Below are positions 1-7,962 of a stretch of 38,697 nt of DNA, piece after piece. How positions within the stretch are numbered: position 1 is the stretch's first letter; the number at the start of each line of letters is the position of its first letter. The notes under the pieces were generated by a model. It was given only the letters and a program-made list of their open reading frames with translations, did no database searches and had not been told where the DNA came from. The translations under genes were made by a program, and so were the position numbers. The stretch covers positions 1 through 38,697 of the forward strand of contig CAADSM010000139.1 of the NCBI GenBank assembly GCA_900751785.1, given 5' to 3'. The DNA is from Lachnospiraceae bacterium (lineage in GTDB: Bacteria > Bacillota > Clostridia > Lachnospirales > Lachnospiraceae).

Positions 1-422
1 ACTAATCTTTATTTTATTGCTATATAGCCTTAAAATCAGGGTTTTTATGAACCCTTATATAGGTGCGTCCAAAAATCTACTTTATTTTTCACTCTTTCCT
101 CCTATCATATTTTTCCATTTTTTGTGCTGTGCCCAGGAAATAATATCTTTTGTCCCTCCTCTCTCTTCCTGGATGATTCTTGCAAAATCAAAACTAGATT
201 TTTAATTCAATGTCTCACCGCTATTATTTTTTCCGATAAATTGCACAATCGCCATTCTTTAATATGAAAATTATATCAGTTTCGCCAAAATATTCGACGA
301 TTCAAAACTACGATTCCGGTACGGGATCCTCCGAATACATATAGACTTTTCCACCCTCAGTGCTTAAAATGAAATAAGATATCCGGGCTCTCTGTTCCGC
401 CCGAAGAGAAAGGACCACTGCC
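1..422. other. AT-rich intergenic region, no gene recognised
   Basis: No convincing gene is visible. A 62-codon open frame at 17-205 has no ribosome binding site and a composition typical of non-coding AT-rich DNA. The last 30 bases hold the ribosome binding site (AGAAAGGA, about 10 bases before the ATG) of the response regulator gene that follows. I could not define a promoter with confidence. Confidence 0.5.
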
Positions 423-1100
423 ATGAATACCATACTTATCTTGGAAGATGACCAGAACTTAAACCGCGGTATCTCGCTGAAGCTCCGCAGAGAGGGCTAC
501 GACGTGCTCTCCGCATTTACAGTCCGGGATGCCCGCAGGCTCTTTGACGAGCATCAGCCGGACCTGATCATCAGCGACATCACCCTTCCCGACGGGAGCG
601 GACTGGACTTCTGTGCGGAGATCCGCAGAAAGAGCAATGTCTTCATCCTCTTCCTGACCGCTATGGATTCGGAGATCGATATGGTAAACGGCTATGACAT
701 CGGAGCCGACGACTATATCACCAAACCCTTCAGCCTGATGGTCCTTGTATCCAAGGTCCACGCCTTTATGCGCAGGGCGGACAGCGCGCCGAAGGCAGTG
801 ATCCGTTCAGGTAATATCGCGGTATCCTACACCGAGATGAAAGCATACAGGACGCCCGGCCAGGAGGAAATCCCGCTGAGCCGGAAGGAGCTCCAGCTCC
901 TCGTATACTTCATGGAGAACGCCCGCCAGATCCTGTCAAAGGAACAGATCCTCGAACATGTATGGGATACAGACGGGCAGTTCGTGGACGACAACACCGT
1001 GCCGGTCAACATCAGCCGGCTGAAAAGTAAACTGGGGGAATCTTATATCCAGAACGTAAGGGGGATCGGTTATATATGGACAGAAGAAAGCTTCCGGTAG
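423..1100 (+). CDS. OmpR/PhoB-family response regulator
   Basis: DNA-binding response regulator of a two-component system, acting in the cytoplasm. An N-terminal receiver domain (residues 1-115) carries the acidic pair E8/D9-D10, phospho-acceptor D52 in the motif SDITLPDGSG, conserved T79 and K101 in TKPFS. A C-terminal winged helix (about 130-222) follows, with the usual SRKELQLL and RGIGY signatures. The length of 225 residues is normal for the family. The gene overlaps the next one, a histidine kinase, by 25 bases, so the two are translationally coupled partners. The ABC transporter downstream is the obvious target, since phased direct repeats lie just before its promoter. The stimulus is unknown; by analogy with similar loci an antimicrobial peptide or envelope stress is plausible, but that is inference. 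Confidence 0.95.
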   Translation: MNTILILEDDQNLNRGISLKLRREGYDVLSAFTVRDARRLFDEHQPDLIISDITLPDGSGLDFCAEIRRKSNVFILFLTAMDSEIDMVNGYDIGADDYITKPFSLMVLVSKVHAFMRRADSAPKAVIRSGNIAVSYTEMKAYRTPGQEEIPLSRKELQLLVYFMENARQILSKEQILEHVWDTDGQFVDDNTVPVNISRLKSKLGESYIQNVRGIGYIWTEESFR

Positions 1101-2338
1101 CAGCTCTTGCAGCAGGGCTGCTCCTTCTTATCCTGGCCCTGAGCGCAGAGCTTCTGAGCCTTTTCTGTAACACTATGTACGAATCCGACGCACGGAAAAT
1201 GGGTGCCCTGACAGAGCTGTATCCCGAAGAGGAGGCAGCCATCGCCGCAATATTCAATGGCAGGAGCTTTGAAGCAGAAGCGGCCTCAGATAAAAACGGC
1301 TCGCAGAGCAGCATATCCCACAGCAGCGATGCACAGATCAATGCTCCGGAGAACAGCGGTCTCGCAGGCAGCAGTCGGTACGAAGCGGAGGGGAAGCGCC
1401 TCTTCGAAAAATACGGCTATACTCTCAGCAGCAGCATCCGCTCTGGAGGCCTGTGGCTCTATACTGCCGCCATGGCAGCCGTCCTCACAGCCGGAGTCTT
1501 TCTCGAGGTTCTCCTTCTCATAAGGATGTCCCGGAGGACGAAGGCCGCTGCAGACCGAGCTGTCTTTCTGGAAGAAAAGCTGCAGGAATCCCATCTCCGT
1601 GCTGAACAAATGGAGGAGCAGCTCCGCCGGGAAGAGCAGGATACCAAGGCGCTTGTCACCGATATCTCCCACCAGCTCAAGACACCCCTGGCTTCTCTGA
1701 AAATGAGCTATGAGCTCGCCGACTCCACCGATCTCTCCGCTGAAGAACGGAGAGAGTTCGCACAGAAGGAACGGGAAGAAGTGGCAAAGCTCGAGTCGCT
1801 TCTTGCCGTCTTTACCCAGCTCACCCGGCTGGAAACCGGCATGATCCGGCTGCGGCCGGAAAACGCCAGCCTAAAGGAAACTCTGACCCGCGCGGTGGGC
1901 AGTATCTATATGAAAGCCTACGACAAGCAGATTGATATTTCCGTGGAAGAGTTTCAGGATATCCGCATTCCTCACGATCCTCGGTGGACCGGCGAAATCT
2001 TTGTGAACATCCTGGACAATGCCGTAAAGTATTCTCCGTCAGGCACCGCCGTCTCTGTCCGCGTCACTGAGCTTGCAAGCTATGTGATGGTCGAGATCAG
2101 AGACCAGGGGATCGGCATCCCGCCCACTCAGATCCAGGACATCTTCAAGCGTTTTTACCGCGGTGACGCCCCGGCGGTCCAGGCTGCGGACGGCTCCGGC
2201 GTGGGACTTTACCTCGCCCGGAAGATCATCGAGCAGCAGGGCGGCACGATCTGCGTGAAACCGGAGAGGGAGAAGGGGAGCAATTTCATCCTCACACTTC
2301 CAAAGCAGCGGACCTCCCCCGTACAGAACGTCCGTTGA
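1076..2338 (+). CDS. Sensor histidine kinase, two-TM type
   Basis: Membrane histidine kinase that would phosphorylate the regulator encoded just upstream. Transmembrane helix 1 is at about residues 7-30, followed by an extracytoplasmic segment of about 95 polar residues rich in Ser and Ala, and helix 2 at about 126-149. A coiled coil (about 155-190) leads to the H box DISHQLKTPL with the phospho-accepting His199. The ATPase domain has an N box (NILDNAVKYS) and a G box (DQGIGIPP) and ends at residue 420. The ATG at 1076 lies inside the 3' end of the regulator gene, preceded by a GGGGG-type ribosome binding site. The extracellular loop argues against the intramembrane-sensing BceS type, where the loop is almost absent. 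The ligand cannot be told from sequence. Confidence 0.95.
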   Translation: MDRRKLPVAALAAGLLLLILALSAELLSLFCNTMYESDARKMGALTELYPEEEAAIAAIFNGRSFEAEAASDKNGSQSSISHSSDAQINAPENSGLAGSSRYEAEGKRLFEKYGYTLSSSIRSGGLWLYTAAMAAVLTAGVFLEVLLLIRMSRRTKAAADRAVFLEEKLQESHLRAEQMEEQLRREEQDTKALVTDISHQLKTPLASLKMSYELADSTDLSAEERREFAQKEREEVAKLESLLAVFTQLTRLETGMIRLRPENASLKETLTRAVGSIYMKAYDKQIDISVEEFQDIRIPHDPRWTGEIFVNILDNAVKYSPSGTAVSVRVTELASYVMVEIRDQGIGIPPTQIQDIFKRFYRGDAPAVQAADGSGVGLYLARKIIEQQGGTICVKPEREKGSNFILTLPKQRTSPVQNVR

Positions 2339-2354
2339 GCTCTCCTGCCCCTCA

Positions 2355-2396
2355 TTCTCTCCCGCCGGTCCCATCCGGCGGGAGAGAACGGTTCAT
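2355..2396 (+). terminator. Inverted repeat after the kinase gene, likely terminator
   Basis: A perfect 14-base inverted repeat (2355-2368 with 2375-2388, GC-rich arms, 6-base loop TCCCAT) starts 17 bases after the kinase stop codon. The following sequence is T-rich but interrupted, so termination may be partial. It separates the two-component genes from the transporter genes, which have their own promoter. Confidence 0.6.
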
Positions 2397-2411
2397 TTTC
2401 CTTTTCTTACA

Positions 2412-2460
2412 ATTCTGTTATCCATTCTGTAAGCATCCTGTAAATGAACAAGGTTATACT
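2412..2460 (+). promoter_or_regulatory. Phased direct repeats and -10 box before the ABC transporter genes
   Basis: Three similar 9-mers, ATTCTGTTA (2412), ATTCTGTAA (2424) and ATCCTGTAA (2435), are spaced 12 and 11 bases apart, about one helical turn. A good -10 box TATACT follows at 2455-2460, with no recognisable -35 box at the usual distance. This arrangement is typical of an activator site for an OmpR-family regulator that replaces the -35 element. The regulator at 423-1100 is the natural candidate. The repeats and -10 are seen directly; the binding partner is inferred. Confidence 0.6.
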
Positions 2461-2527
2461 GACAGCATAAACAAAAGCGGCGGTCAGCACAGTATACTGT
2501 CTCACCGGCGCAAAAGGAGGCTTTTAT

Positions 2528-3199
2528 ATGAGATCAATTCTGGAAACAAAAGACCTGGTGAAATATTACGGATCGGGCGATAATCTGGTCAAAGCCATCG
2601 ATCACACCAGTCTCCGCATAGAGGCAGGGGAATTTACCGCCATCGTGGGGCGTTCCGGCTCGGGCAAGAGCACGCTCCTGCACATGCTGGGCGGACTGGA
2701 CCGCCCGGATTCCGGCAAGGTCTACATCGAGGGAAAGGATATCTTCTGCTTGAAGGATGACCAGCTGGCGGCATTCCGCCGCAGGAAGATCGGATTTATC
2801 TTCCAGAGCTATAACCTGATCCCATCCTTAAATGTGTGGGAGAACATTGTCCTCCCGATCGGTCTGGACGGGCGCCGGCCGGATGAGGAGTATGTCTCCG
2901 GCATAATCCGGCGCATCGGCATGGAAGATAAGATCCACGCTCTTCCCAATACACTCTCCGGCGGCCAGCAGCAGCGTGTCGCCATCGCACGGGCACTTGC
3001 ATCCCGGCCGGCCATCATCCTTGCAGATGAGCCCACAGGCAACCTTGACTCAAAGACAGAGCTTGAGGTGGTCAGCATCCTGAAGAGCTGTGTCACAGAA
3101 TATGGACAAACGCTCGTCATGATCACCCACGATGAGACGATCGCGCAGATGGCGGACCGAATGATCGTCATCGAAGACGGCAAGCTGGTGAGAGAATGA
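2528..3199 (+). CDS. ABC transporter ATP-binding protein (MacB/LolD type)
   Basis: Cytoplasmic ATPase of an ABC transporter, 223 residues, the standard size for LolD/MacB/BceA-like ATPases. Visible motifs are Walker A GRSGSGKST (about 41-49), Q loop in FIFQSYNLIP, signature LSGGQQQR, Walker B AIILADEPTGNLDS and the H-loop histidine in MITHDE. The ATG has a strong ribosome binding site (AAAGGAGG) and overlaps the permease start by ATGA. The family powers FtsX-like permeases that move or expel peptides or lipids, or act in peptide resistance. The linked two-component system suggests induction by an extracellular compound. Confidence 0.95.
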   Translation: MRSILETKDLVKYYGSGDNLVKAIDHTSLRIEAGEFTAIVGRSGSGKSTLLHMLGGLDRPDSGKVYIEGKDIFCLKDDQLAAFRRRKIGFIFQSYNLIPSLNVWENIVLPIGLDGRRPDEEYVSGIIRRIGMEDKIHALPNTLSGGQQQRVAIARALASRPAIILADEPTGNLDSKTELEVVSILKSCVTEYGQTLVMITHDETIAQMADRMIVIEDGKLVRE

Positions 3200-5676
3200 A
3201 TACGATAACCAGAACAGCACTTGCCAACCTAAAACAGAATAAAAGCCGCAACATCTTAAGCGGCATTGCCATACTCCTGACTACCCTTTTAATCTTTCTT
3301 ATACTTACAGTGGGATACGACTCCATCACGGTTCGCTTTGCCGGCGTCAACGCCCACTATCCCACCTACCATGTCATGTTCCGTCAGGTATCCCAGGAAA
3401 ATGCCGACGCTCTGAAGTCTCACGCAGACATCGAGACTGTCGGGCTCCGTGAAGATTTCGGGGAGGTCGTCAGCAGCAGCGATACCGCGATCCCGATGAT
3501 CGCCATGGATGCACAGGCATTGACCCTCAACAAGGTCACCCTGGAGGAGGGCAGTTATCCCACGAAGGACAATGAGATTGCTGTCTACCGCTCCATGCTG
3601 GATGCTCTCAATCTGCAGGCTGAGCTTGGCAGCGAAGTCACGCTTCCATTCCAGCTCTATGAGGACGGCGGTAAGGGATATGCACAGGAGGACACCTTCC
3701 GCATCTCCGGTTTCCTGGACGGCTCAGACACGGCAGAGGAGAATAACAGCTACATTGTCCTCACCTCCATGGAATATATGGAAAATTGTATCCTTGAAAG
3801 CCAGCGCGAATACCGTGTCATGTTCCGTCTGGCAGACGCAGAAGGCATGACTTCCGATGCCATTGAGGAAAGATCTGCAGAAATCGGCGCAGATTTTGGC
3901 GTCAACGAGGAAAACATAGTCTCCAACAACGAATACCTAGCCGCCAACTATGTTGACCCTGCTTTCCTCACGGGCATCACAGCAGTCATCATGATCGTGA
4001 TCCTTGCCGGGATCCTGACCATTTACAGCATCTACTATGTTTCCATGATCCCCAAGGTACAGGAGTATGGAAAGCTGAAAGCAATGGGCGCTGCGAAACG
4101 CCAGATCCGGCAGATCGTCTTCCGGGAGGGCATCCTCGTCACTGCCGCGGCTCTTCCTGCCGGACTGATCCTCGGAAGCCTGATCGCAGCCCCTGCTGTC
4201 CTGGCAATGCATGAGATGGGCGAGGAAATTGAGGGCAGCGGACAGACCTTCAACGCCCTCTGTGTAGAGCTGATCCGCAGCGGAGAAATCACTCTCCTGC
4301 ACTGGTGGATCTATCTGCTCACCGCGGCGGCAGTACTCCTGACCGTATATCTCGCCCTTGTCAAGCCCATGCGGACCGCCGCTAAGATCTCCCCCGTAGA
4401 AGCCATGCGCTATCAGGGAGGACAGGACAGCAGCAAAAAACAGAGGAAAGGCTGCCGCAGCCTGAACGTTTTCCGCCTTACCGAAGCAAATCTCGCCAGA
4501 AATAAAAAGCGCACCGCAATCACCGTAGCCACTTTGAGTGCAGTGGGCGTTCTCTTCATGGTGACCGCCACCGTGATAAGCTGTGCAGATCCGCGGGAGC
4601 TTGCCCGCCAGGAGATTGAATCCGACTATCAGATCTCCCTCGACTCCTGGGAAGGTGACAAGATGAATCCCGACCGTTCCTGGGCTGAAATCATGAAGAA
4701 TAATCCGCTGAGTGACGAGTTTATCCAGGAGATCAAGAGCATTCCCGGCATTGAAGAAGTACGGACAAAAACTTATCTGAACGGCTCCCTCCCGGAGCTT
4801 GACCCCGGGGACGAGATCGGGGGCGCGAATGTGACAGGTCTGGACGCCTCCTATGCAGAAGAATTGGAAAATGTTCTTACAGACGGGCACATCACCTACA
4901 AGGAACTGGAAAAAGGAGACCAGATTGTTATGGACACTGCATTACTCCACTGGTATCCCGATCTGAAGATCGGCGATCCGATCCGGATCTCCTTCGACAC
5001 TGCCGATGGACCAGTAGAGAAGACCTTCCGTCTTGCTGCAATGGCCGAATTTTCAAGGGGATTAGCCTCCGGCAGATTCATCCTTCCAACATCCGTACTG
5101 GAGGACATCTGTCCATATAACCTCACCGACACCTGCGAGATCACAGTAGACCCTGACAGCAGAGATGATGCATACGCCGCCCTGCAGGCGATGGCTGACT
5201 TAAATCCCTATCTGAGTACGAACAGCTATGAGGAATGTCTCAGCTCCTGGGAGAGCTCTATGGCGATCATAAGCTTTGCCGGGTATGCCTTTCTTATCAT
5301 CCTGGGCGCTATCGGCGTTATGAACCTGATCAACACAATGATCAACAGCATCTACACCCGGAAGCATGAGCTGGGCATGATCCAGGCCATCGGAATGTCT
5401 GAAAAACAGCTCGTGCGGATGATGCAGGCAGAAGGACTGTTCTACACGCTGGGCACTCTGGCTGTCTCCCTGGGGCTTGGAAGCCTCGCCGGGTACTGCG
5501 TCTTTCTCTACGCCAAAGCCGAAGGCATGCTGAATATCACAGTCTTCCACTATCCGGTGATACAGGCAGTCATCCTTGCCGCCACCGTGACCGTGGTCCA
5601 GCTGCTTCTCACCTACGGGGTTTCTCGGAGCTTCCGGCGGCTGAGCCTGATCGAGCGGATCCGTTATTCGGAATAA
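3196..5676 (+). CDS. FtsX-like ABC transporter permease, duplicated architecture
   Basis: Membrane partner of the ATPase encoded immediately upstream (4-base ATGA overlap), 826 residues. A first transmembrane helix (about 18-40) is followed by an extracytoplasmic MacB-like region of about 210 residues and an FtsX block with three helices (about 260-290, 310-335, 365-390). The pattern then repeats: a helix at about 440-460, a second extracytoplasmic region, and a final FtsX block (about 695-815). Both FtsX blocks carry the cytoplasmic motif type KLKAMGA/MIQAIGM. The two large external domains differ from BceB, which has one. This fits the SalY/macrolide-export class of permeases. The substrate is unknown. 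Confidence 0.93.
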   Translation: MNTITRTALANLKQNKSRNILSGIAILLTTLLIFLILTVGYDSITVRFAGVNAHYPTYHVMFRQVSQENADALKSHADIETVGLREDFGEVVSSSDTAIPMIAMDAQALTLNKVTLEEGSYPTKDNEIAVYRSMLDALNLQAELGSEVTLPFQLYEDGGKGYAQEDTFRISGFLDGSDTAEENNSYIVLTSMEYMENCILESQREYRVMFRLADAEGMTSDAIEERSAEIGADFGVNEENIVSNNEYLAANYVDPAFLTGITAVIMIVILAGILTIYSIYYVSMIPKVQEYGKLKAMGAAKRQIRQIVFREGILVTAAALPAGLILGSLIAAPAVLAMHEMGEEIEGSGQTFNALCVELIRSGEITLLHWWIYLLTAAAVLLTVYLALVKPMRTAAKISPVEAMRYQGGQDSSKKQRKGCRSLNVFRLTEANLARNKKRTAITVATLSAVGVLFMVTATVISCADPRELARQEIESDYQISLDSWEGDKMNPDRSWAEIMKNNPLSDEFIQEIKSIPGIEEVRTKTYLNGSLPELDPGDEIGGANVTGLDASYAEELENVLTDGHITYKELEKGDQIVMDTALLHWYPDLKIGDPIRISFDTADGPVEKTFRLAAMAEFSRGLASGRFILPTSVLEDICPYNLTDTCEITVDPDSRDDAYAALQAMADLNPYLSTNSYEECLSSWESSMAIISFAGYAFLIILGAIGVMNLINTMINSIYTRKHELGMIQAIGMSEKQLVRMMQAEGLFYTLGTLAVSLGLGSLAGYCVFLYAKAEGMLNITVFHYPVIQAVILAATVTVVQLLLTYGVSRSFRRLSLIERIRYSE

Positions 5677-5684
5677 GGTGGCAG

Positions 5685-5766
5685 AGTCCGGCGGAACTGG
5701 AACGCGCCATTGCAACGAGTACGCGTGCGGGCGGCGGTTAGATGTGTCCGCCCGGACTAACTTTTT
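5685..5766 (+). terminator. Terminator after the ABC permease gene
   Basis: Arms AGTCCGG-CGGA (5685-5695) and TCCGCCCGGACT (5747-5758) pair with a single bulged G and are followed by AACTTTTT. The loop of about 50 bases is GC-rich and can fold further. It lies just after the permease stop codon. Confidence 0.6.
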
Positions 5767-5780
5767 CACACTTTCTTCAG

Positions 5781-5817
5781 ATTTACCCTTGACAAGCGGT
5801 GCTATAATGTATGTGTA
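5781..5817 (+). promoter_or_regulatory. Promoter of the L25/ctc gene
   Basis: A TTGACA (5789-5794) and a TATAAT (5803-5808) are both present but only 8 bases apart, so they cannot form one promoter. Either TATAAT works with ATTTAC (5781-5786, spacer 16), or TTGACA works with TGTGTA (5812-5817, spacer 17). The start site in either case gives a leader of about 100 bases. Confidence 0.5.
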
Positions 5818-5854
5818 ACAAAGAAATACACTTAACAACACCTATTTGTCTTAC

Positions 5855-5870
5855 GTCCACTTCGGTGGAC
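5855..5870 (+). promoter_or_regulatory. UUCG tetraloop hairpin in the L25 leader
   Basis: GTCCAC-TTCG-GTGGAC forms a perfect 6-bp stem closed by a C(UUCG)G loop, one of the most stable RNA tetraloops. It lies in the untranslated leader 57 bases before the L25 start codon. A role in mRNA stability or leader regulation is possible but not shown. Confidence 0.5.
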
Positions 5871-5926
5871 ATAATCGCAAAGTTGAAGGCTGCTAAGCGG
5901 GATTCAGTGATTGGAGGAAAAGATAA

Positions 5927-6514
5927 ATGAATACTTTAAAAGCTGAAAGAAGAGACATGACAATCAAAGCCAAGAAACTTAGACGTGAGGGATTTGTTAC
6001 GGGCAGTATTTTCGGCCGTGAGATGGAAGAGACCATACCTCTCAAGATGGAGAAGGGCGCAGTTGAGCGTCTGCTCAAGGAAGAGGGCAAGGGCGGACAG
6101 GTTATGCTGGAGCTGGAAGGCCGGACATACGACGCACTGATCAAGGAAGTTGATTATAATCCGCTGAAGGGCTGCATCGATGAGATTGATTTCCAGGCGC
6201 TTGTAAAAGGCGAGCAGGTACATTCTACTGCAGAAGTACACCTGGTCAACCTGGAGAAGCTCGCTGCCGGAGTTCCGCAGCAGATGCTGCATGAGATCGC
6301 ATTCAAGGCACTGCCGTCAGCACTGGTAGATAAGGTAGAAGTTGATGTGGGAGACCTGAAGGTTGGAGATACTCTCCGGGTATGTGATCTTCCGATCGCA
6401 CACACTGAAGGGCTGGATCTTACGACTGATCCGAATGCAACTGTAGTAACGATCACAGAAGTACACGCTGCTCCTGCTGCCGACGATGCAGAGGACGGCG
6501 CTGCTGAAGAGTAA
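5927..6514 (+). CDS. rplY: 50S ribosomal protein L25 / general stress protein Ctc
   Basis: Ribosomal protein of the L25/TL5/CTC family, which binds 5S rRNA in the large subunit. At 195 residues it is the two-domain long form. The N-terminal L25 beta-barrel (about 1-90) contains the VDYNPLKG and IDFQAL segments. A C-terminal TL5 domain (about 95-180) has the typical GDLKVGDTLRVCDLP motif, and an acidic, alanine-rich tail ends the protein. The start has the ribosome binding site GGAGG. It is a single-gene unit with its own promoter and a strong terminator. In Bacillus the homologue ctc is stress-induced; regulation here is unknown. Confidence 0.95.
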   Translation: MNTLKAERRDMTIKAKKLRREGFVTGSIFGREMEETIPLKMEKGAVERLLKEEGKGGQVMLELEGRTYDALIKEVDYNPLKGCIDEIDFQALVKGEQVHSTAEVHLVNLEKLAAGVPQQMLHEIAFKALPSALVDKVEVDVGDLKVGDTLRVCDLPIAHTEGLDLTTDPNATVVTITEVHAAPAADDAEDGAAEE

Positions 6515-6522
6515 TTGATCAC

Positions 6523-6557
6523 AAAAATAAGAGGATGTCAGGCATCCTCTTATTTTT
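6523..6557. terminator. Bidirectional intrinsic terminator
   Basis: A perfect 15-base inverted repeat (6523-6537 with 6543-6557, loop TCAGG) has an A-run on the left and a T-run on the right, so it reads as a terminator on both strands. It serves L25 on the + strand and the FIVAR protein gene (ending at 6630) on the - strand. Confidence 0.9.
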
Positions 6558-6629
6558 ATACTTTTATTCTCTTCTTCCTGTTCTTCAGCAGCCCGTCATC
6601 AGACACAGGGCACACAGGCTTTTGCAGGC

Positions 6630-7901
6630 TTATCTCCTGCCTGACGCTTTCTTAGCTGCCGCTGCCGCCGCGATACATGCTGATGCTCCGAGCAGGACTG
6701 TAAGATACATAATGTCTGCCGTATCTCCGGTCTTTACCGCTTTTGCCGTCACAGCCGCTCCTCCGCCTGCTGTCGGAACTTTTGATGTTGTCGTGATTCC
6801 GTCAGATTTTTCAGTTGTCTGCGCTGGTTCAGCTTTCGCGATAACCTTCACATCATCCGTATTCTCTGAAGGCGTATTTCCCGTTGCTGCCGTCTCGTCT
6901 TTTCCGGGTACAGCAGTTTCATTTCCTGCGCTGCCCTTATCCGGCTCTTCCGTCTCTGCCGGGCTGCTTTCAAGCTTCGCCGCCGCGCCTGCAAGTCTCT
7001 CGACAGCGCTGGCTACTTCATCCTCAGTTGCCTGTTCATTCATATAAACCGCTTCTGCCTCTGCATATACAGCCTGGAATGCCGCAAACGCTGCCTGCTC
7101 ATATGACTCTTCCTCTGCCAGATACTTTTCAGCTGTGCGGAGCAGTTCATCCAGGGCGCCCTTATCCGGCTTCAGCCTCAAAGCGCTTCCGGCATCCATA
7201 AGCGCTTTCCACGCTTTGTCTACCTCAGACTGCGGTGACAGAATATTTTCTGCCGTTGCCCTGGCTGCTTCAAGAGCCTCATTAAATTCCTGCTTTCCTT
7301 CTTCCAGATATTTGTCCAGGTCCAGCGTCTCCATCCATGCGATGACACTCTTAAGGTCATCCATATTCGCCATCTTATAGTTTAATTCTGACGCTGCCTT
7401 GATAAGCGCTTTCCATGCGTCTGTGATCTCATCCTGCATTGCATTCTCATCATCGCGTACCTTTTTCGCCGCTTCCAGAGCTTCGAGGAACGCCGTCTTA
7501 TTCTCATTGTCTTCATAATCGCTTAGGATCAGGCTTTCCGCAAACTCGATCGCATCCTCAAGATCAGATTTGTCTCCCTGCTTAAACTCCAGGAAGCTCA
7601 AGATCTCCGTCAGAGACTGCCAGCAGGCATCCACCATTTCCTGCGTGACGCCTTCATCGCCTGCCTGCACTCTTGCAAGAACATTCTCCGCATTCGCAAG
7701 CCTGTCTTCATATTCCTTAACGATAATCGGGATGACTCCCTCCGTATCAGCCTCCTTAGCTAAGGCGATAGTCCTCTCCAGAACAGCTGTCGAAATGATC
7801 TCCTGCTGCACGATCCCTGTCTCCTGCCCGCTTTCCTGTGCAGATACCGTGACCGCCGGCATCTGGACCGCCGCGCTCATCATCATGCACAATGACATCA
7901 C
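6630..7901 (-). CDS. FIVAR-repeat cell-wall-anchored protein with KTGD sorting signal; 5' end doubtful
   Basis: Probable surface protein of about 423 residues. After a short hydrophobic segment ending VSAQ there are about four helical FIVAR-like repeats (roughly 35-320), with recurring cores such as LDLDKYLEEGKQEF and VDKAWKALMDA. A Pro/Thr/Glu-rich spacer follows, then a C-terminal sortase-type signal: VKTGD, a hydrophobic helix, and KKASGRR. Such modules are usually tails of larger carbohydrate-active or adhesive surface proteins. The only in-frame start is GTG at 7901, without a ribosome binding site or a basic n-region. The in-frame codons just upstream do encode a basic stretch (KAGCPKIG) but follow a TAA at 7944-7946. 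The gene may be 5'-truncated or frameshifted. It lies 62 bases downstream of the YfcC gene. Confidence 0.75.
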   Translation of the reverse strand: MMSLCMMMSAAVQMPAVTVSAQESGQETGIVQQEIISTAVLERTIALAKEADTEGVIPIIVKEYEDRLANAENVLARVQAGDEGVTQEMVDACWQSLTEILSFLEFKQGDKSDLEDAIEFAESLILSDYEDNENKTAFLEALEAAKKVRDDENAMQDEITDAWKALIKAASELNYKMANMDDLKSVIAWMETLDLDKYLEEGKQEFNEALEAARATAENILSPQSEVDKAWKALMDAGSALRLKPDKGALDELLRTAEKYLAEEESYEQAAFAAFQAVYAEAEAVYMNEQATEDEVASAVERLAGAAAKLESSPAETEEPDKGSAGNETAVPGKDETAATGNTPSENTDDVKVIAKAEPAQTTEKSDGITTTSKVPTAGGGAAVTAKAVKTGDTADIMYLTVLLGASACIAAAAAAKKASGRR

Positions 7902-7962
7902 CCATACAACATTTGAAATCCCGATCTTTGGACAGCCCGCCTTTTATCCACTGGGACACAGG

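Noticed and set aside
17..205. 62-codon + strand open frame at the left edge
   Set aside because: AT-rich, no ribosome binding site, hydrophobic run without a recognisable pattern, so probably chance.
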